A DNA stretch of 64,000 nucleotides from Kiloniella spongiae (GTDB taxonomy: Bacteria > Pseudomonadota > Alphaproteobacteria > Kiloniellales > Kiloniellaceae), in assembly GCF_001026905.1 (NCBI RefSeq), contig NZ_LAQL01000002.1:124001-188000 (forward strand). Reading direction: 5' to 3'. Under the pieces are notes generated by a model. That model worked only from the letters and a program-made list of their open reading frames with translations, was not told the DNA's origin and ran no database searches. The position numbers were made by a program, and so were the translations under genes. Positions within the stretch are counted from its first letter, which is position 1. Each line of letters starts with the position of its first letter. Of this stretch, positions 17,370 to 25,752 are shown piece by piece.

Positions 17370-17610
17370 CATTGTAATGCAGCGATAAAGTGAAGGAAGG
17401 CAGTTATTATGCGGCGGTATATGCGATTTTATCACGCTTGGCCATGCAAAAGCACGAATATCATCGCTGTCATATCCTTTATCAGCTAGCAGATTTCGAG
17501 CCGAAAGATTTTCAGTAAAGGTACGGCCAGCGGTGCGTCATGGCGTTGTCCGGTGGTAATGATAAAATCCAGAGGTTTGAGGTGGCCCAGAAAAACAGGA
17601 TCACCGCATA
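17370..17610 (-). pseudogene. IS5-like transposase remnant
   Basis: On the minus strand the DDE-transposase segment HLKPLDFIITTGQRHDAPLAVPL is followed, after a one-base frame change near 17520, by NLSARNLLADKGYDSDDIRAFAWP, the region of the second catalytic Asp (ADKGYDSD). Only this middle part survives and both ends are missing. A possible element end, GGGTCTGTTGAGATT, lies at 17347, but no matching inverted end was found. Confidence 0.7.
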
Positions 17611-17744
17611 AACTACCCTAAGCCAGAAGCGACAACTATAAGGTCAATACTCTCTGTACAAGCAGTGGATGTCATCTAAACGACACTGAAGAGAAAATGT
17701 CAGATCAAGTTGTGTCTTCTGCATCTATACATCAACAACGCGTT

Positions 17745-17925
17745 CTAGAGGTATTTTTCCATTTCTAACTTAAGATCTTCAGAAGAAAACTTTCCCTTTA
17801 CTAGGTAACCTTTAACAAATTCGAATGAAGATGCTTTTTGTTTATCTTCTTCTCTTTCCGACGAAGTAAACATCATAACTATGTTAGATTTGACATCAAA
17901 CTGGTTTCTTAGGGAATTAAACCAC
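17745..17925 (-). pseudogene. C-terminal fragment of a response-regulator receiver domain
   Basis: The last 60 or so codons of a CheY-like receiver: NIVMMFTSSEREEDKQKASS, then VKGYLVKGKFSSEDLKLEMEKYL and a stop. The Thr/Ser of FTSS and the Lys of YLVKG sit where the conserved Thr and Lys of receivers belong. The 5' part with the phosphoacceptor Asp is absent; the sequence runs directly into the right-end hairpin of the IS200-type element, which therefore probably truncated it. No RNA-level signals were seen. Confidence 0.65.
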
Positions 17926-18390
17926 TTACCGACTGATGTCGGTAGGTTTACTTAAGGAGTGTAACTCCAAGTACTTTAGTATTACCTCATCGGTTACGTT
18001 TCCGCTTGTTGTAGAGAAATATCCCCGCCCCCAGAAACGTCGTCCCCCAATATCGTTTTCCGAGTTCAGGATATTCCATCTGAATTTTACGCGATGAACG
18101 CCCCCTTGATCCGCTGCATAACATTTGACAGGGACAGATGCGGAAGGACCGACAAAAACATATGAACATGATCCGTAGAGAGAACACCCTTAACTATACT
18201 CACTCCCATTTCCTCACAGCTTTGCCGTATAATATCACGTAAGAGTTCGCGCATCTCTCCGCGTAAAATCTTGAAACGATACTTGGTAACCCACACTACA
18301 TGAAAACGGTGGTAAAAGTGGTATGACTGCCTGTACAATAGGACATCCAAAAAATCTAGCTGAAGCTGACCGGCTAAAAGTCGGTGACTT
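17920..18390 (-). mobile_element. IS200/IS605-type element with subterminal hairpins
   Basis: The tnpA remnant is flanked by two imperfect palindromes expected of IS200/IS605 ends. The right end has ACCGAC-TGAT-GTCGGT at 17928-17943, overlapping the tnpA stop. The left end has ACCGGC-TAAAA-GTCGGT at 18369-18385 (one G-U pair). There are no terminal inverted repeats, as is normal for this family. The element sits between a truncated receiver gene and an IS5-type relic. Exact cleavage sites cannot be fixed by eye, so the outer limits are approximate. No tnpB/IscB accessory gene is present. Confidence 0.7.
17926..18350 (-). pseudogene. IS200/IS605-family transposase TnpA, frameshifted twice
   Basis: A Y1 HUH transposase. 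It starts at the ATG at 18350 and reads HFYHRFHVVWVTKYRFKIL, then STDHVHMFLSV with the HUH pair, then RIKG. Normal continuation RSSRKIQMEYPELGKRYWG needs a one-base shift at a run of five G (near 18100), and RRFWGRGYFSTTSGNVTDEVILKYLELHS needs a second shift at another run of five G (near 18047). The stop lies inside the right-end hairpin. With both extra bases removed the protein would be full length (about 140 residues). As read, it is inactive, so it is either a decayed copy or two homopolymer base-call errors. Confidence 0.85.
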
Positions 18391-18640
18391 TAAACCTAAA
18401 GCTTGGAAATTAACAGGAGTTAAGCCGGATATTTTCAGGAGAATGATTGATCAGCCTGAGGCCTTCGCGGGAACGAGTTTGCCGCCGCAAAAGGCGTTCG
18501 GGTTAAGCTTTAGACATCAAACCCAGCATCATGGTTCCAAAAGAAAAAGCGCCACAGCATTAAAAACGGGATCATTACAACTGAAAATGGACGGATTGTC
18601 TCCGTGTCAAAACCAACACCCGAAACAGTGCATGCCATGA
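18390..18640 (+). pseudogene. IS5-family transposase N-terminal remnant
   Basis: Plus-strand KAWKLTGVKPDIFRRMIDQPEAF resembles the N-terminus of IS5/IS427-type transposases (LTG..PD.F...). It matches, with drift, the relic at 25.33 kb, which has YLTGATPDIFRGEVDQL. The reading then degenerates (SLPPQKAFGLSFRHQTQ...) with no DDE motifs. It begins directly beside the left-end hairpin of the IS200-type element, suggesting nested insertion. Confidence 0.6.
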
Positions 18641-18830
18641 GTTTCCTCAGGTAATTGAGCCAATTCCTTCAGGGTAATATCAGGAATAGTTCTGATCTGC
18701 TGAACAAGCTTTACCCATGAATCATCTCCGGAAGATAGTGAATCATATATAACCCTGAACGGGAATCCATATTCGACTCAAATCAAAGACAAAGTGCTTT
18801 AGCTCAGGAGAATAAGGCGGCAGACACTCA
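18640..18830 (-). pseudogene. Probable IS630-like transposase scraps
   Basis: The minus strand encodes CLPPYSPELKHFVFDLSRIW, close to the YLPPYSPDLNPIE end-block of IS630-type transposases. It is followed downstream by IRTIPDITLKELAQLPEETHG, resembling the N-terminal HTH linker of the same family. The order and intervening stops show a rearranged, internally deleted copy. Identification is by two short blocks only. Confidence 0.4.
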
Positions 18831-18928
18831 CATCATAAAACGCTCAAGCTGAGAGAAATGTTCCGACAGCGGACATATAGTGAAGGTTTTGTCTAGAAGC
18901 ACGAAACAATAAAAAACCTTGCTCCAAA

Positions 18929-19609
18929 TTACCGCTTCGTAGCTCTCTTTATGAGCGCACCTTCAAGACAATCTACCAGCTTGTGCCCTTCTTTCTCGTT
19001 GTGCTCATACGCGAGCTGCTCTGATTTTTTGGCATCTCCCGAGGCAATGGCGTCGATAATCGGAGCATGTTGCGCGATCAACTCGTCCCCATTTTCGACT
19101 AGCATATTTGCTTCGTAGATGTAGCGTTGAACTTGCCCACCCATTAACTTGTACATATCGAATAGATGCTTGTGGCCCGAAAGCTGCACTGTGCAGAAAT
19201 GAAGATCATAATCGGCTACAGCGGCTTCTCGTGCATTGGAACTTTTTGCCTTAAGGCAGAGCTGAGAAAATGCTGCGTTCAATCGCTTTTTTTTGGTGTC
19301 GTCAATTGTTTGTGCCACCAACTTCGCTGCTAACGCCTCCAGAGCAGAACGTAGGGATTGCAATTCGAAGGCATCACGGATCGTCAACTCACTGACTGCC
19401 CAACCGCGATATGGGAGCTGATCGACCAAGCCCTCCTTCTTGAGTTCCTGAAGAGCTGAGCGAATAGTTCCACGGGATAACTGAAACTGGTCAGCTATCT
19501 GAACTTCAGTGAGACGTTCACCCGCACCAAGCTTGCCGGAAATGATCTGATTTCGAAGGAGATCTGCAGTCTGAGTGTCCAAAGTTCTTCTTTCAAGCTG
19601 CTCTTCCAT
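18929..19609 (-). CDS. GntR-family (FCD) transcriptional regulator
   Basis: 226 residues from the ATG at 19609. The N-terminal winged HTH has LRNQIISGKLGAGERLTEVQIADQFQLSRGTIRSALQEL. The C-terminal FCD ligand domain has AVADYDLHFCTVQLSGHKHLFD and later HAPIIDAIASGDAKKSEQLAYEHNEK, containing the Asp and His residues that bind a metal in FCD proteins. Regulators of this type commonly control sugar-acid TRAP and dehydratase genes such as those that follow at 20.3-25.0 kb. It is on the same strand at the downstream end of that islet. Confidence 0.9.
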   Translation of the reverse strand: MEEQLERRTLDTQTADLLRNQIISGKLGAGERLTEVQIADQFQLSRGTIRSALQELKKEGLVDQLPYRGWAVSELTIRDAFELQSLRSALEALAAKLVAQTIDDTKKKRLNAAFSQLCLKAKSSNAREAAVADYDLHFCTVQLSGHKHLFDMYKLMGGQVQRYIYEANMLVENGDELIAQHAPIIDAIASGDAKKSEQLAYEHNEKEGHKLVDCLEGALIKRATKR

Positions 19610-19701
19610 CAAATTTATACCCTGCTTAGTTAATTGATAACAATATAGCTGACGCGTTTAGCAACTTCAAGCCATTCCAGTACGCACTAACGAGATATGA
19701 T

Positions 19702-20060
19702 TTAACCGGATCGCAGCCACTTTATGAGACTAGGTGTGCTCATCGCCGGCCTCCCATGACTTGTACTTCTTCACAGTACTCGTCGACGATTTCAGTGTCT
19801 GGAAGGCCGCCCCCAGCTACTCAGTTTCATCAAAGCAAATAGCCAAGTCCTTTCGCATTAGATCAACTGCAAAACCATGGTCGAAGTCACCCTCCATCAT
19901 AAATTTGTACCGATTCATCATTTTCCCGCTTCCTGCAGCACTCTGGCTGATTGCTCCCACGACGGTATCGCTATCAAGACCGGCTTCCTCAGAAAATGCA
20001 AGGCCTCAGATAGCACTTGAACAAGTCCAGCTATGAGGAATCCGGTTGCGGCTTTTCATC
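19702..20060 (-). pseudogene. Decayed 3-hydroxyisobutyrate-dehydrogenase-like gene, C-terminal part
   Basis: Read across three frames, the minus strand encodes the C-terminal domain of a beta-hydroxyacid dehydrogenase (HIBADH/GarR family): FLIAGLVQVLSEAL, then HFSEEAGLDSDTVVGAISQSAAGS, EGDFDHGFAVDLMRKDLAI, LPDTEIVDEYCEEVQVMGG and a final PSLIKWLRSG with a stop at 19702. The NAD-binding N-terminal domain is missing. An in-frame TAG and at least two shifts show decay. It abuts the truncated uspA. Such dehydrogenases act in sugar-acid and branched hydroxyacid catabolism, matching the neighbouring TRAP and dehydratase genes. Confidence 0.75.
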
Positions 20061-20071
20061 TGCTCTGCCAC

Positions 20072-20266
20072 CTAAATCCGCAACACCGGATCCGGAAAAT
20101 ACAGCCGCATGGTTATTTCAGCATCACTTGAAATCCTCTCAACGACGTGAAGTATGTGAAGCTTAGCTCCGGACATTTGCGAGAATTGTACTGCCTTCTC
20201 CATCGCAACTTTTGCATTTTGCGAAAGGTCAGATGCGAACAGAATATCAGTTATAGCTGGTTCCAT
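20072..20266 (-). pseudogene. Truncated universal stress protein (UspA) N-terminus
   Basis: 64 codons from the ATG at 20266, with AGGA upstream and 14 bp after the dctM stop. It reads TDILFASDLSQNAKVAMEKAVQFSQMSGAKLHILHVVE, the first beta-alpha-beta of a Usp domain. A full domain needs about 140 residues including the ATP-binding G-2x-G-9x-G loop, which is absent. The frame ends at the point where the HIBADH-like remnant begins, so a deletion appears to have joined the two genes. UspA genes often accompany TRAP operons. Confidence 0.7.
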
Positions 20267-20280
20267 GCTGGATTTTCCTT

Positions 20281-21621
20281 TCAGTAGCCAAAGAAGCGCG
20301 GCAGCCACAGCGATAGCTCCGGAAAGAACGCGATCACGAAGATTGCTGCGGTATTTACAGCTGCGAAGGGCAGTGCACGAAGGGAAATTTCTTCGATTGA
20401 GATTTTGGAGATACCCGACGCAATGAAGAGATTCTCGCCCAACGGAGGTGTCTGGAAGCCAACTCCAAGAGTACAAACCATGACCACACCAAAGTGTACA
20501 GGGTCGATACCAACACTGTAAGCTACAGGTAGCATCACCGGAACAAGGATAAGGATGGTGGCCAGAGTTTCCATGAACATCCCTACAAAAAGCAGAAACA
20601 GAATGATCAGCGTCCAGATCACATAGACGTTTTCCGAGAAGCTGAGCATCGATTCGGCGATCTGAGCCGGGATCTGGTGCTCAACCAGCAAGCGGCCGAA
20701 CACAGTGGCGGTGAACAGGATCAGCAGAACCCGCCCGGTCAACCAGGTTGTCACCTCAAGCGACGACATTATCTTGCTCCAAGTGAGCTCTCTATAGACA
20801 AACAAGCCGATAACAAAGGTGTAGAAGATTGCGACGATTGCTGCTTCGGTCGGGGTAAAAAAGCCAGAATAAATACCGCCCAGGATGACTATCGGAGCCA
20901 TCAAGGACCAAAAGCCCTTGTAGATGTTGTCTGCGATATTGGCGAAGGACCAGCCTTCAGAAGTACCACGGTAGCCGTGCTTGCGGCACAGGAAATAATT
21001 CAGCAGCATGAGACTGCCTGCAATGACGAATGCAGGTATGAAGCCAGCGATGAATAGCTTGGAGATCGAGACCGTCTGGAAGATGCCGAATTTTTCGATA
21101 GCTGCTGCGGGAGGGATCATACCAATACCGGCGATGCCAAAAATCACCATCGGAATTGACGGCGGAATCACAATGCCAAGGCCGCCGGAAGAGGCTGTGA
21201 TTGCTGAGGCATAACCCTTGTCATAACCGCGCTGTACCATGGCAGGGATCATCAGCATCCCTACGGCAGCTGTGGTCGCAGGACCCGAGCCCGAGATAGC
21301 GCCAAAGAAAAGACAGGACAGAACTGTTGCCGCCGAAATACCGCCCGCAAACGGGCCTGCGAAACCTTCTGCGACATCAATCAGCCGCCTGGAAATTCCA
21401 CTTGCTTCCATGAGAGCCCCCGCCAGAATGAAGGCAGGAAGCGCCATCAGAGGAAAGGAACCAACGGATGTAAAGGCGATCTGGACGAACTTGATTGGGT
21501 TCTCGTCCAGATACAGAAAAGATATGAGTGACGCGACACCCAAGGCCACTGTAATCGGCGAACCCAAAAACAGGAGCAGAAGGAAGGTACCAAAGAGGAT
21601 CAGGATGACTGAAGATTCCAT
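20281..21621 (-). CDS. dctM: TRAP transporter large membrane subunit DctM
   Basis: 446 residues, about twelve membrane segments, usual DctM length. Family signatures include FGAISGSGPATTAAVGMLMIPAM, GYDKGYASAITASSGGLGIVIPPSIPM, and the second-half GMFMETLATILILVPVMLPV. It forms the Na+-coupled channel part of a tripartite ATP-independent periplasmic transporter with DctQ and DctP. Its start lies 2 bp after the dctQ stop, so translational coupling is likely. Substrate is set by DctP. Confidence 0.95.
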   Translation of the reverse strand: MESSVILILFGTFLLLLFLGSPITVALGVASLISFLYLDENPIKFVQIAFTSVGSFPLMALPAFILAGALMEASGISRRLIDVAEGFAGPFAGGISAATVLSCLFFGAISGSGPATTAAVGMLMIPAMVQRGYDKGYASAITASSGGLGIVIPPSIPMVIFGIAGIGMIPPAAAIEKFGIFQTVSISKLFIAGFIPAFVIAGSLMLLNYFLCRKHGYRGTSEGWSFANIADNIYKGFWSLMAPIVILGGIYSGFFTPTEAAIVAIFYTFVIGLFVYRELTWSKIMSSLEVTTWLTGRVLLILFTATVFGRLLVEHQIPAQIAESMLSFSENVYVIWTLIILFLLFVGMFMETLATILILVPVMLPVAYSVGIDPVHFGVVMVCTLGVGFQTPPLGENLFIASGISKISIEEISLRALPFAAVNTAAIFVIAFFPELSLWLPRFFGY

Positions 21622-21623
21622 AC

Positions 21624-22172
21624 TTATGTCTCCTTGGAACCGTTTATTGTTGCGCTCTTTTTAGGATGAAAATCTTCGAGATCAATCTTGTCGGGATCAT
21701 TGATTTCCTGCCGCACGATGAGTTTCAGGTAATTGACCTGCAAGATTCGGATGGTCATCAGCGTAAAGGCGACAGGCAGGACCATATAGATCCACTTCAT
21801 CTGGACCCCAAGCGTTTGAGAGGACCAGAATTTGTTCATCTTGAAGAAGACAAAATCACAAGCGAGATAAATGAAATAAACGTTAAAAAAGATCCAGAAG
21901 AGATCTGCGAACCCTTCGACGAATTTGATCCAGTAGGATGGAAGAAATTTGAACTGAAACGTCACCCGGTTATGCGCGTTCATCTTCGCGGCATAGCTGG
22001 CGCCGAAGAAAACGAACCAGACAAACATATAGACAGAAAGTTCTTCAATCCACGAAATTGAGAAGCCGAAGATCTCGCGGGCAACAATCTGCATAAACAG
22101 TAGGCAGACAAAAGTGGCCAGCAACGTACGACAGATATAACTTTCAATATTATTCAATAACTTCAGAAGCAT
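21624..22172 (-). CDS. dctQ: TRAP transporter small membrane subunit DctQ
   Basis: 182 residues from the ATG at 22172, preceded by GGGAGGGGG; a longer frame to 22229 has a poor start context and lacks family similarity at its N-terminus. Four membrane helices, and the DctQ signature FSISWIEELSVYMFVWFVFFGASYAAKMNAHNRV (helix 2 region, EE and HN residues), are visible. The C-terminus is a cytoplasmic acidic-basic tail of about 35 residues. It sits between dctP and dctM in the standard order. Confidence 0.92.
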   Translation of the reverse strand: MLLKLLNNIESYICRTLLATFVCLLFMQIVAREIFGFSISWIEELSVYMFVWFVFFGASYAAKMNAHNRVTFQFKFLPSYWIKFVEGFADLFWIFFNVYFIYLACDFVFFKMNKFWSSQTLGVQMKWIYMVLPVAFTLMTIRILQVNYLKLIVRQEINDPDKIDLEDFHPKKSATINGSKET

Positions 22173-22225
22173 TTCCCCCTCCCTTCCTGAAAATGGGGGA
22201 CGCCAAAGACGTCCCCCACAACAGA

Positions 22226-23233
22226 TCACTTGACGGGATCACGACCCAAAATTTCGAGAGTGGCGTTCAATTTTTCAACACCACCGATGCTGTCGTAAAA
22301 CTGAGGCCAAACAACCTTTGTAGCGCGTTCAATGAATTCCGCTTCATTGTTTTCCGGTTCATGAATTTCCATACCCAGTTTCTCTAGGTTAGCCTGTATC
22401 CGTTCCTCAGATTCACGCAGGAAAGCTGCGGAAGCAGCGGTTGCCTTGCGGCCTGCTTCAAGCAGAATTTTCTGGTCCGCTTCGGACAGGCTCTGGAACA
22501 CGGATTCGGAGACAAGGATTGGTTCAACCGAGAAGTTGTAGCGCAGGTTCGTCACATACTTTTGCACTTCATTGAACTTCATCGAGTAGATGGTTGAGTA
22601 GGGGTTCTCCTGACCATCAACCACTTTGGTCTGCAGAGCGGCGAAGACTTCTGACCAAGCCATCGGGGTTGGGCTCAGCCCCCAGGACTTGTAGGTTTCC
22701 AGCAGGATCTCGTTTTTCGGAACGCGAATGACGAGACCTTCAAGATCGGCAACGGAAGTGACAGGCTGTTTGGAGTTGGTCAGTCGGCGGAAACCGCCAT
22801 AGCCCCACGTCAGAACGCGTACTCCGGCGTCGTTGATTGTGGTGTCCCGGAGTTCATTGCCGAAGTCACCCTGGGTAAGCGTTTCGGCTTCTTCCAAAGA
22901 CTGAATGACGTAAGGCAGGGTCAGAATGCCCGCGGTCGGCGAGAATGGGACCAGGTTTGGTGCCGCGATTGTGGTCATGTCCAGAACACCGATTGCGGCG
23001 TCATTAACAGTGTCTTGTTCTGAACCAAGCTGACTGTTCAGAAACAGTGTAACGCTGTGCTTTCCACCGGACAGCTTTTCGAGCGCCGACTTGAAGGCCA
23101 GAGCAGTTGCTTCTTGGGAGCTGCCAGGACCATCACCAGCTGCCAGTTTAAAGGTTTTGGCAAACGTTGGTGTCGACATGAGACTGATAACCGCGGTAAC
23201 TGCCAGAAGAGTTTTAACAAATTTTGAAAACAT
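22226..23233 (-). CDS. dctP: TRAP transporter substrate-binding protein DctP
   Basis: 335 residues from the ATG at 23233 with GGAGG upstream; the open frame to 23347 lacks a signal sequence at its start. Signal peptide residues 1-25 (cleavage near TFA-K). DctP-family features: QEATALAFKSALEKLSGGKHSVTLFLNSQLGSE, the substrate-anchoring arginine in LEGLVIRVP, and WSEVFAALQTKVVDGQENP. The arginine binds a carboxylate, so the substrate is an organic or sugar acid. With the dehydratase next door, an aldonate or similar sugar acid is a reasonable inference. Confidence 0.93.
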   Translation of the reverse strand: MFSKFVKTLLAVTAVISLMSTPTFAKTFKLAAGDGPGSSQEATALAFKSALEKLSGGKHSVTLFLNSQLGSEQDTVNDAAIGVLDMTTIAAPNLVPFSPTAGILTLPYVIQSLEEAETLTQGDFGNELRDTTINDAGVRVLTWGYGGFRRLTNSKQPVTSVADLEGLVIRVPKNEILLETYKSWGLSPTPMAWSEVFAALQTKVVDGQENPYSTIYSMKFNEVQKYVTNLRYNFSVEPILVSESVFQSLSEADQKILLEAGRKATAASAAFLRESEERIQANLEKLGMEIHEPENNEAEFIERATKVVWPQFYDSIGGVEKLNATLEILGRDPVK

Positions 23234-23390
23234 TCCTGTTCCTCCTTGATATAACGGGGGAGTATTGATGAAGCGCATATATTCGCTTCTATGCGCCCGT
23301 TTTCCCCCGCTGAAGAATAGGCGCCGGGTTTTGGCCGCACCCTCCAATACGTGGATGGCACGGCCTCGTTAGATGACCGTCAAAGAACTA

Positions 23391-25046
23391 TTAGCGAGGC
23401 ATCACTGCACCTTCAGATGCAGGTGCAACGTGATCAGCGTAGTGCTTCAGGTAACCTCTTTTCACGCGAGGCTCAGGTGCTACATAGGTCGTAAAGCGTT
23501 CCTCAATCTCTTCTGCAGAGACATTTAGGTCCATCTTGCGCTCAGTCAGGTTGATAATGATTTCATCGCCATCCTTGACGATACCAATCGGACCTCCGCG
23601 TGCTGCTTCTGGCGTGACATAGCCGATGGCAGGTCCGTGAGTTGCGCCGGAGAACCGTCCATCGGTGACAAGTGCGCAAGTCTGGCCCAGCCCGGCACCC
23701 ATGACTGCGGACGTAGCGCCCAGCATTTCGCGCATGCCGGGACCGCCTTTGGTGCCTTCGTTGCGGATGATAATGCAGGTGCCGTGATCGATGTCATTGG
23801 CGCGTACTGCGTCGATCGCGCTTTCCTCATCTTCAAAAACACGGGCGGTGAGCGTGACATCCCACATGGCCTTGGCCACGCCGGAAGCCTTCACCACTGC
23901 GCCGTCGGGGGCAAGACTCCCACGCAGGATGTAAAGTGATCCTTCTTCTTCAACCGGGCTTTGAGAGGAATGAATGCACTCAAGGTTTTTGTTCTCGGCT
24001 CCGGCAACAATTTCACTGACTTTTTTTCCCGAAACCGTCAGCGCGTCACCGTGGATACGACCGCCAAGCGCTTGCAGAACTGCGGGAACGCCGCCAGAAG
24101 TGCCCAGCTCAGTTACTCCCCACGGGCCGGATGGAGCGAGCTTTACCAGGGTAGGAGTGTCGCGGCTGAGGCGGTCGAACGTATCGAAATCGACGTTAAC
24201 GCCAGCCTCTTTCGCCATAGCGATCATATGGAGAACCATATTGGTTGAACCGCCAACGGACATCCCGACGCGCATCGCGTTTTCGAAGGCCTCTTGGGTC
24301 AAGATTTTTGAAGGCCGCAGATCTTCTTCGAGCATTTCCATGATGCGCATGCCAGTGTATTTTGCTGCGCGCAACTGATAATTGGATCCGGCCGGCAGCG
24401 TACCTGAGTTTGGAAGCGCTAGCCCCAATGCCTCTGTGTAGATGCCTGCAGTGTTGCCTGATGTTGCGGTGTCGCAAGCTCCGGAGAAGGGGAAGTGATT
24501 GTCTTCAAGACCTTTCAGGTCTTCTCGACTTAGCTTACCGAGGAGATGCTCGCCTACACCGTCATAGACGGTTTCCAGGAAAACCTTACGACCTTTGTAT
24601 ATTCCTGCCTCTGTCGGCCCACCGTAGATCATGAGCGCGGGCAGGTCGAGCCGAGCGGCTGCCATCACCATCCCCGGCATGACCTTGTCGCCGGATCCGA
24701 TCAGCACCATAGCGTCAAATCGGTGGCCTTCGACCATCAATTCGATCATGTCAGCCACTACATCACGTGAAGGCAGAACATAGCGCATGCCTACTGATGC
24801 AAAAGTCTCACTATCAGTGACGTGGAATGTGTTGAACTCGCAAGGGGTTCCGCCCCCCATCCGGATACCTGCCTTAACGGCTTCGGCCACTTGCTTCAAA
24901 TGGGCATTCTCCGGCGAAAAGTCCTGATAGGTGTTCACAACCGCGATCATCGGCTGTTCAAATTCTTCGTCGATCAGCCCGGCGCCCTTGGCCCAGGCCC
25001 GCTGCAAAGAGCGTTCCAATCCGGTGTACTGCTTGTTGCTACGCAT
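23391..25046 (-). CDS. IlvD/Edd-family dehydratase, probably sugar-acid specific
   Basis: 551 residues, similar in length to IlvD-type enzymes. Family landmarks: [76 protein letters not shown]. These enzymes dehydrate 2,3-dihydroxy acids using an Fe-S cluster held by three cysteines. Here only the third (C191 in GACDTATSG) is kept: the first position is E46 (SPEN instead of SPCN) and the second is G119 (SGDK instead of SCDK). It is divergent enough that a branched-chain biosynthetic role is unlikely. It is the first gene of the TRAP islet, followed by dctP. Confidence 0.85.
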   Translation of the reverse strand: MRSNKQYTGLERSLQRAWAKGAGLIDEEFEQPMIAVVNTYQDFSPENAHLKQVAEAVKAGIRMGGGTPCEFNTFHVTDSETFASVGMRYVLPSRDVVADMIELMVEGHRFDAMVLIGSGDKVMPGMVMAAARLDLPALMIYGGPTEAGIYKGRKVFLETVYDGVGEHLLGKLSREDLKGLEDNHFPFSGACDTATSGNTAGIYTEALGLALPNSGTLPAGSNYQLRAAKYTGMRIMEMLEEDLRPSKILTQEAFENAMRVGMSVGGSTNMVLHMIAMAKEAGVNVDFDTFDRLSRDTPTLVKLAPSGPWGVTELGTSGGVPAVLQALGGRIHGDALTVSGKKVSEIVAGAENKNLECIHSSQSPVEEEGSLYILRGSLAPDGAVVKASGVAKAMWDVTLTARVFEDEESAIDAVRANDIDHGTCIIIRNEGTKGGPGMREMLGATSAVMGAGLGQTCALVTDGRFSGATHGPAIGYVTPEAARGGPIGIVKDGDEIIINLTERKMDLNVSAEEIEERFTTYVAPEPRVKRGYLKHYADHVAPASEGAVMPR

Positions 25047-25216
25047 TTCTTAACTTCCCTTCTTAACCTGTCTGTAACTGAGGACTCGCTTTGGTCTTGA
25101 TATCATCGAGTCGAAAAGTATATTGCATGCTGGATAGTAAATTAGTCAACAAAAAATTGTTAACAATTAATTGTTGAACATTTGTAATTTATGTACGAAC
25201 CCGGCAGATGTGATTA

Positions 25217-25744
25217 GACTTGTTGCAAAAGTGTAATGGCTTCACAAAGGTCTGGAATTGTGATTCAGTGATAAAAAAGTTGGAGGCTCTTTCATTATGC
25301 CGATGCTTAACGCCGGGCATCTTTTACACAAGCGCCAATTCCGTTATTTAACAGGAGCTACGCCGGATATTTTCAGGGGAGAGGTTGATCAGCTGCGGCC
25401 TACGTGGGAACGAGTTTGCCGCCGTAAGAACTGTTAGGGTCGTCCTTTTGGTGTGGGCGGTTTGGAAGAGCACCTTCTTGTGATACTGATTTTGTACCGC
25501 TGCCATATCACGCAGGTTTTTTTTAGTGCTCTTATATGGCGTAGACAAAGCGACGATCAGCCGAACTCCTGGGCGGATGAAATGCTTCCGTATCCTTGCC
25601 GATACATACTACTATTCTGGCGACCGACGCAGCATGACATTTTCAGCTATCGCAGGTATTACAAACGTCATCGTAAAATTCTAAAAAAAGATGGAAGCGG
25701 GAAATTGTACCCGATGTAATATCCCGATACTTTTGCAACAAGTC
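25217..25744. mobile_element. IS5-family relic with intact terminal inverted repeats
   Basis: The 18-bp sequence TAGACTTGTTGCAAAAGT at 25215-25232 is perfectly mirrored at 25729-25746. Counting the outer TA as a target duplication gives a 528-bp element with GACTTGTTGC ends, consistent with IS5-family members that duplicate TA. It contains only a broken transposase 5' segment, so it cannot move alone but could be mobilised by a complete copy. It separates the foreign-looking TRAP islet from purA. Confidence 0.8.
25334..25719 (+). pseudogene. IS5-family transposase, internally deleted
   Basis: The frame begins RQFRYLTGATPDIFRGEVDQLRPTWE, then hits a TAG after KNC, continues GRPFGVGGLEEHLLVILILYRCHITQVFF, then needs a shift to LLYGVDKATISRTPGRMKCFRILAD. 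These are the N-terminal HTH and linker blocks of IS5/IS427-type transposases. None of the catalytic DDE region remains, because the sequence soon reaches the right inverted repeat. Confidence 0.75.
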
Positions 25745-25752
25745 TATTAAAT

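Noticed and set aside
18323-18640. 105-codon frame covering the IS200 left end and an IS5 scrap
   Set aside because: Its first 20 codons are the antisense of the tnpA start, and only the KAWKLTGVKPDIF block resembles a transposase; it is a chance fusion of remnants.
19734-20036. 100-codon plus-strand frame
   Set aside because: It is antisense to the HIBADH-like remnant, which shows recognisable protein similarity on the minus strand; the plus frame shows none.
20267-20476. N-terminal extension of the UspA fragment to 20476
   Set aside because: The extension is the end of dctM read out of frame; the ATG at 20266 has its own ribosome binding site and the Usp similarity begins there.
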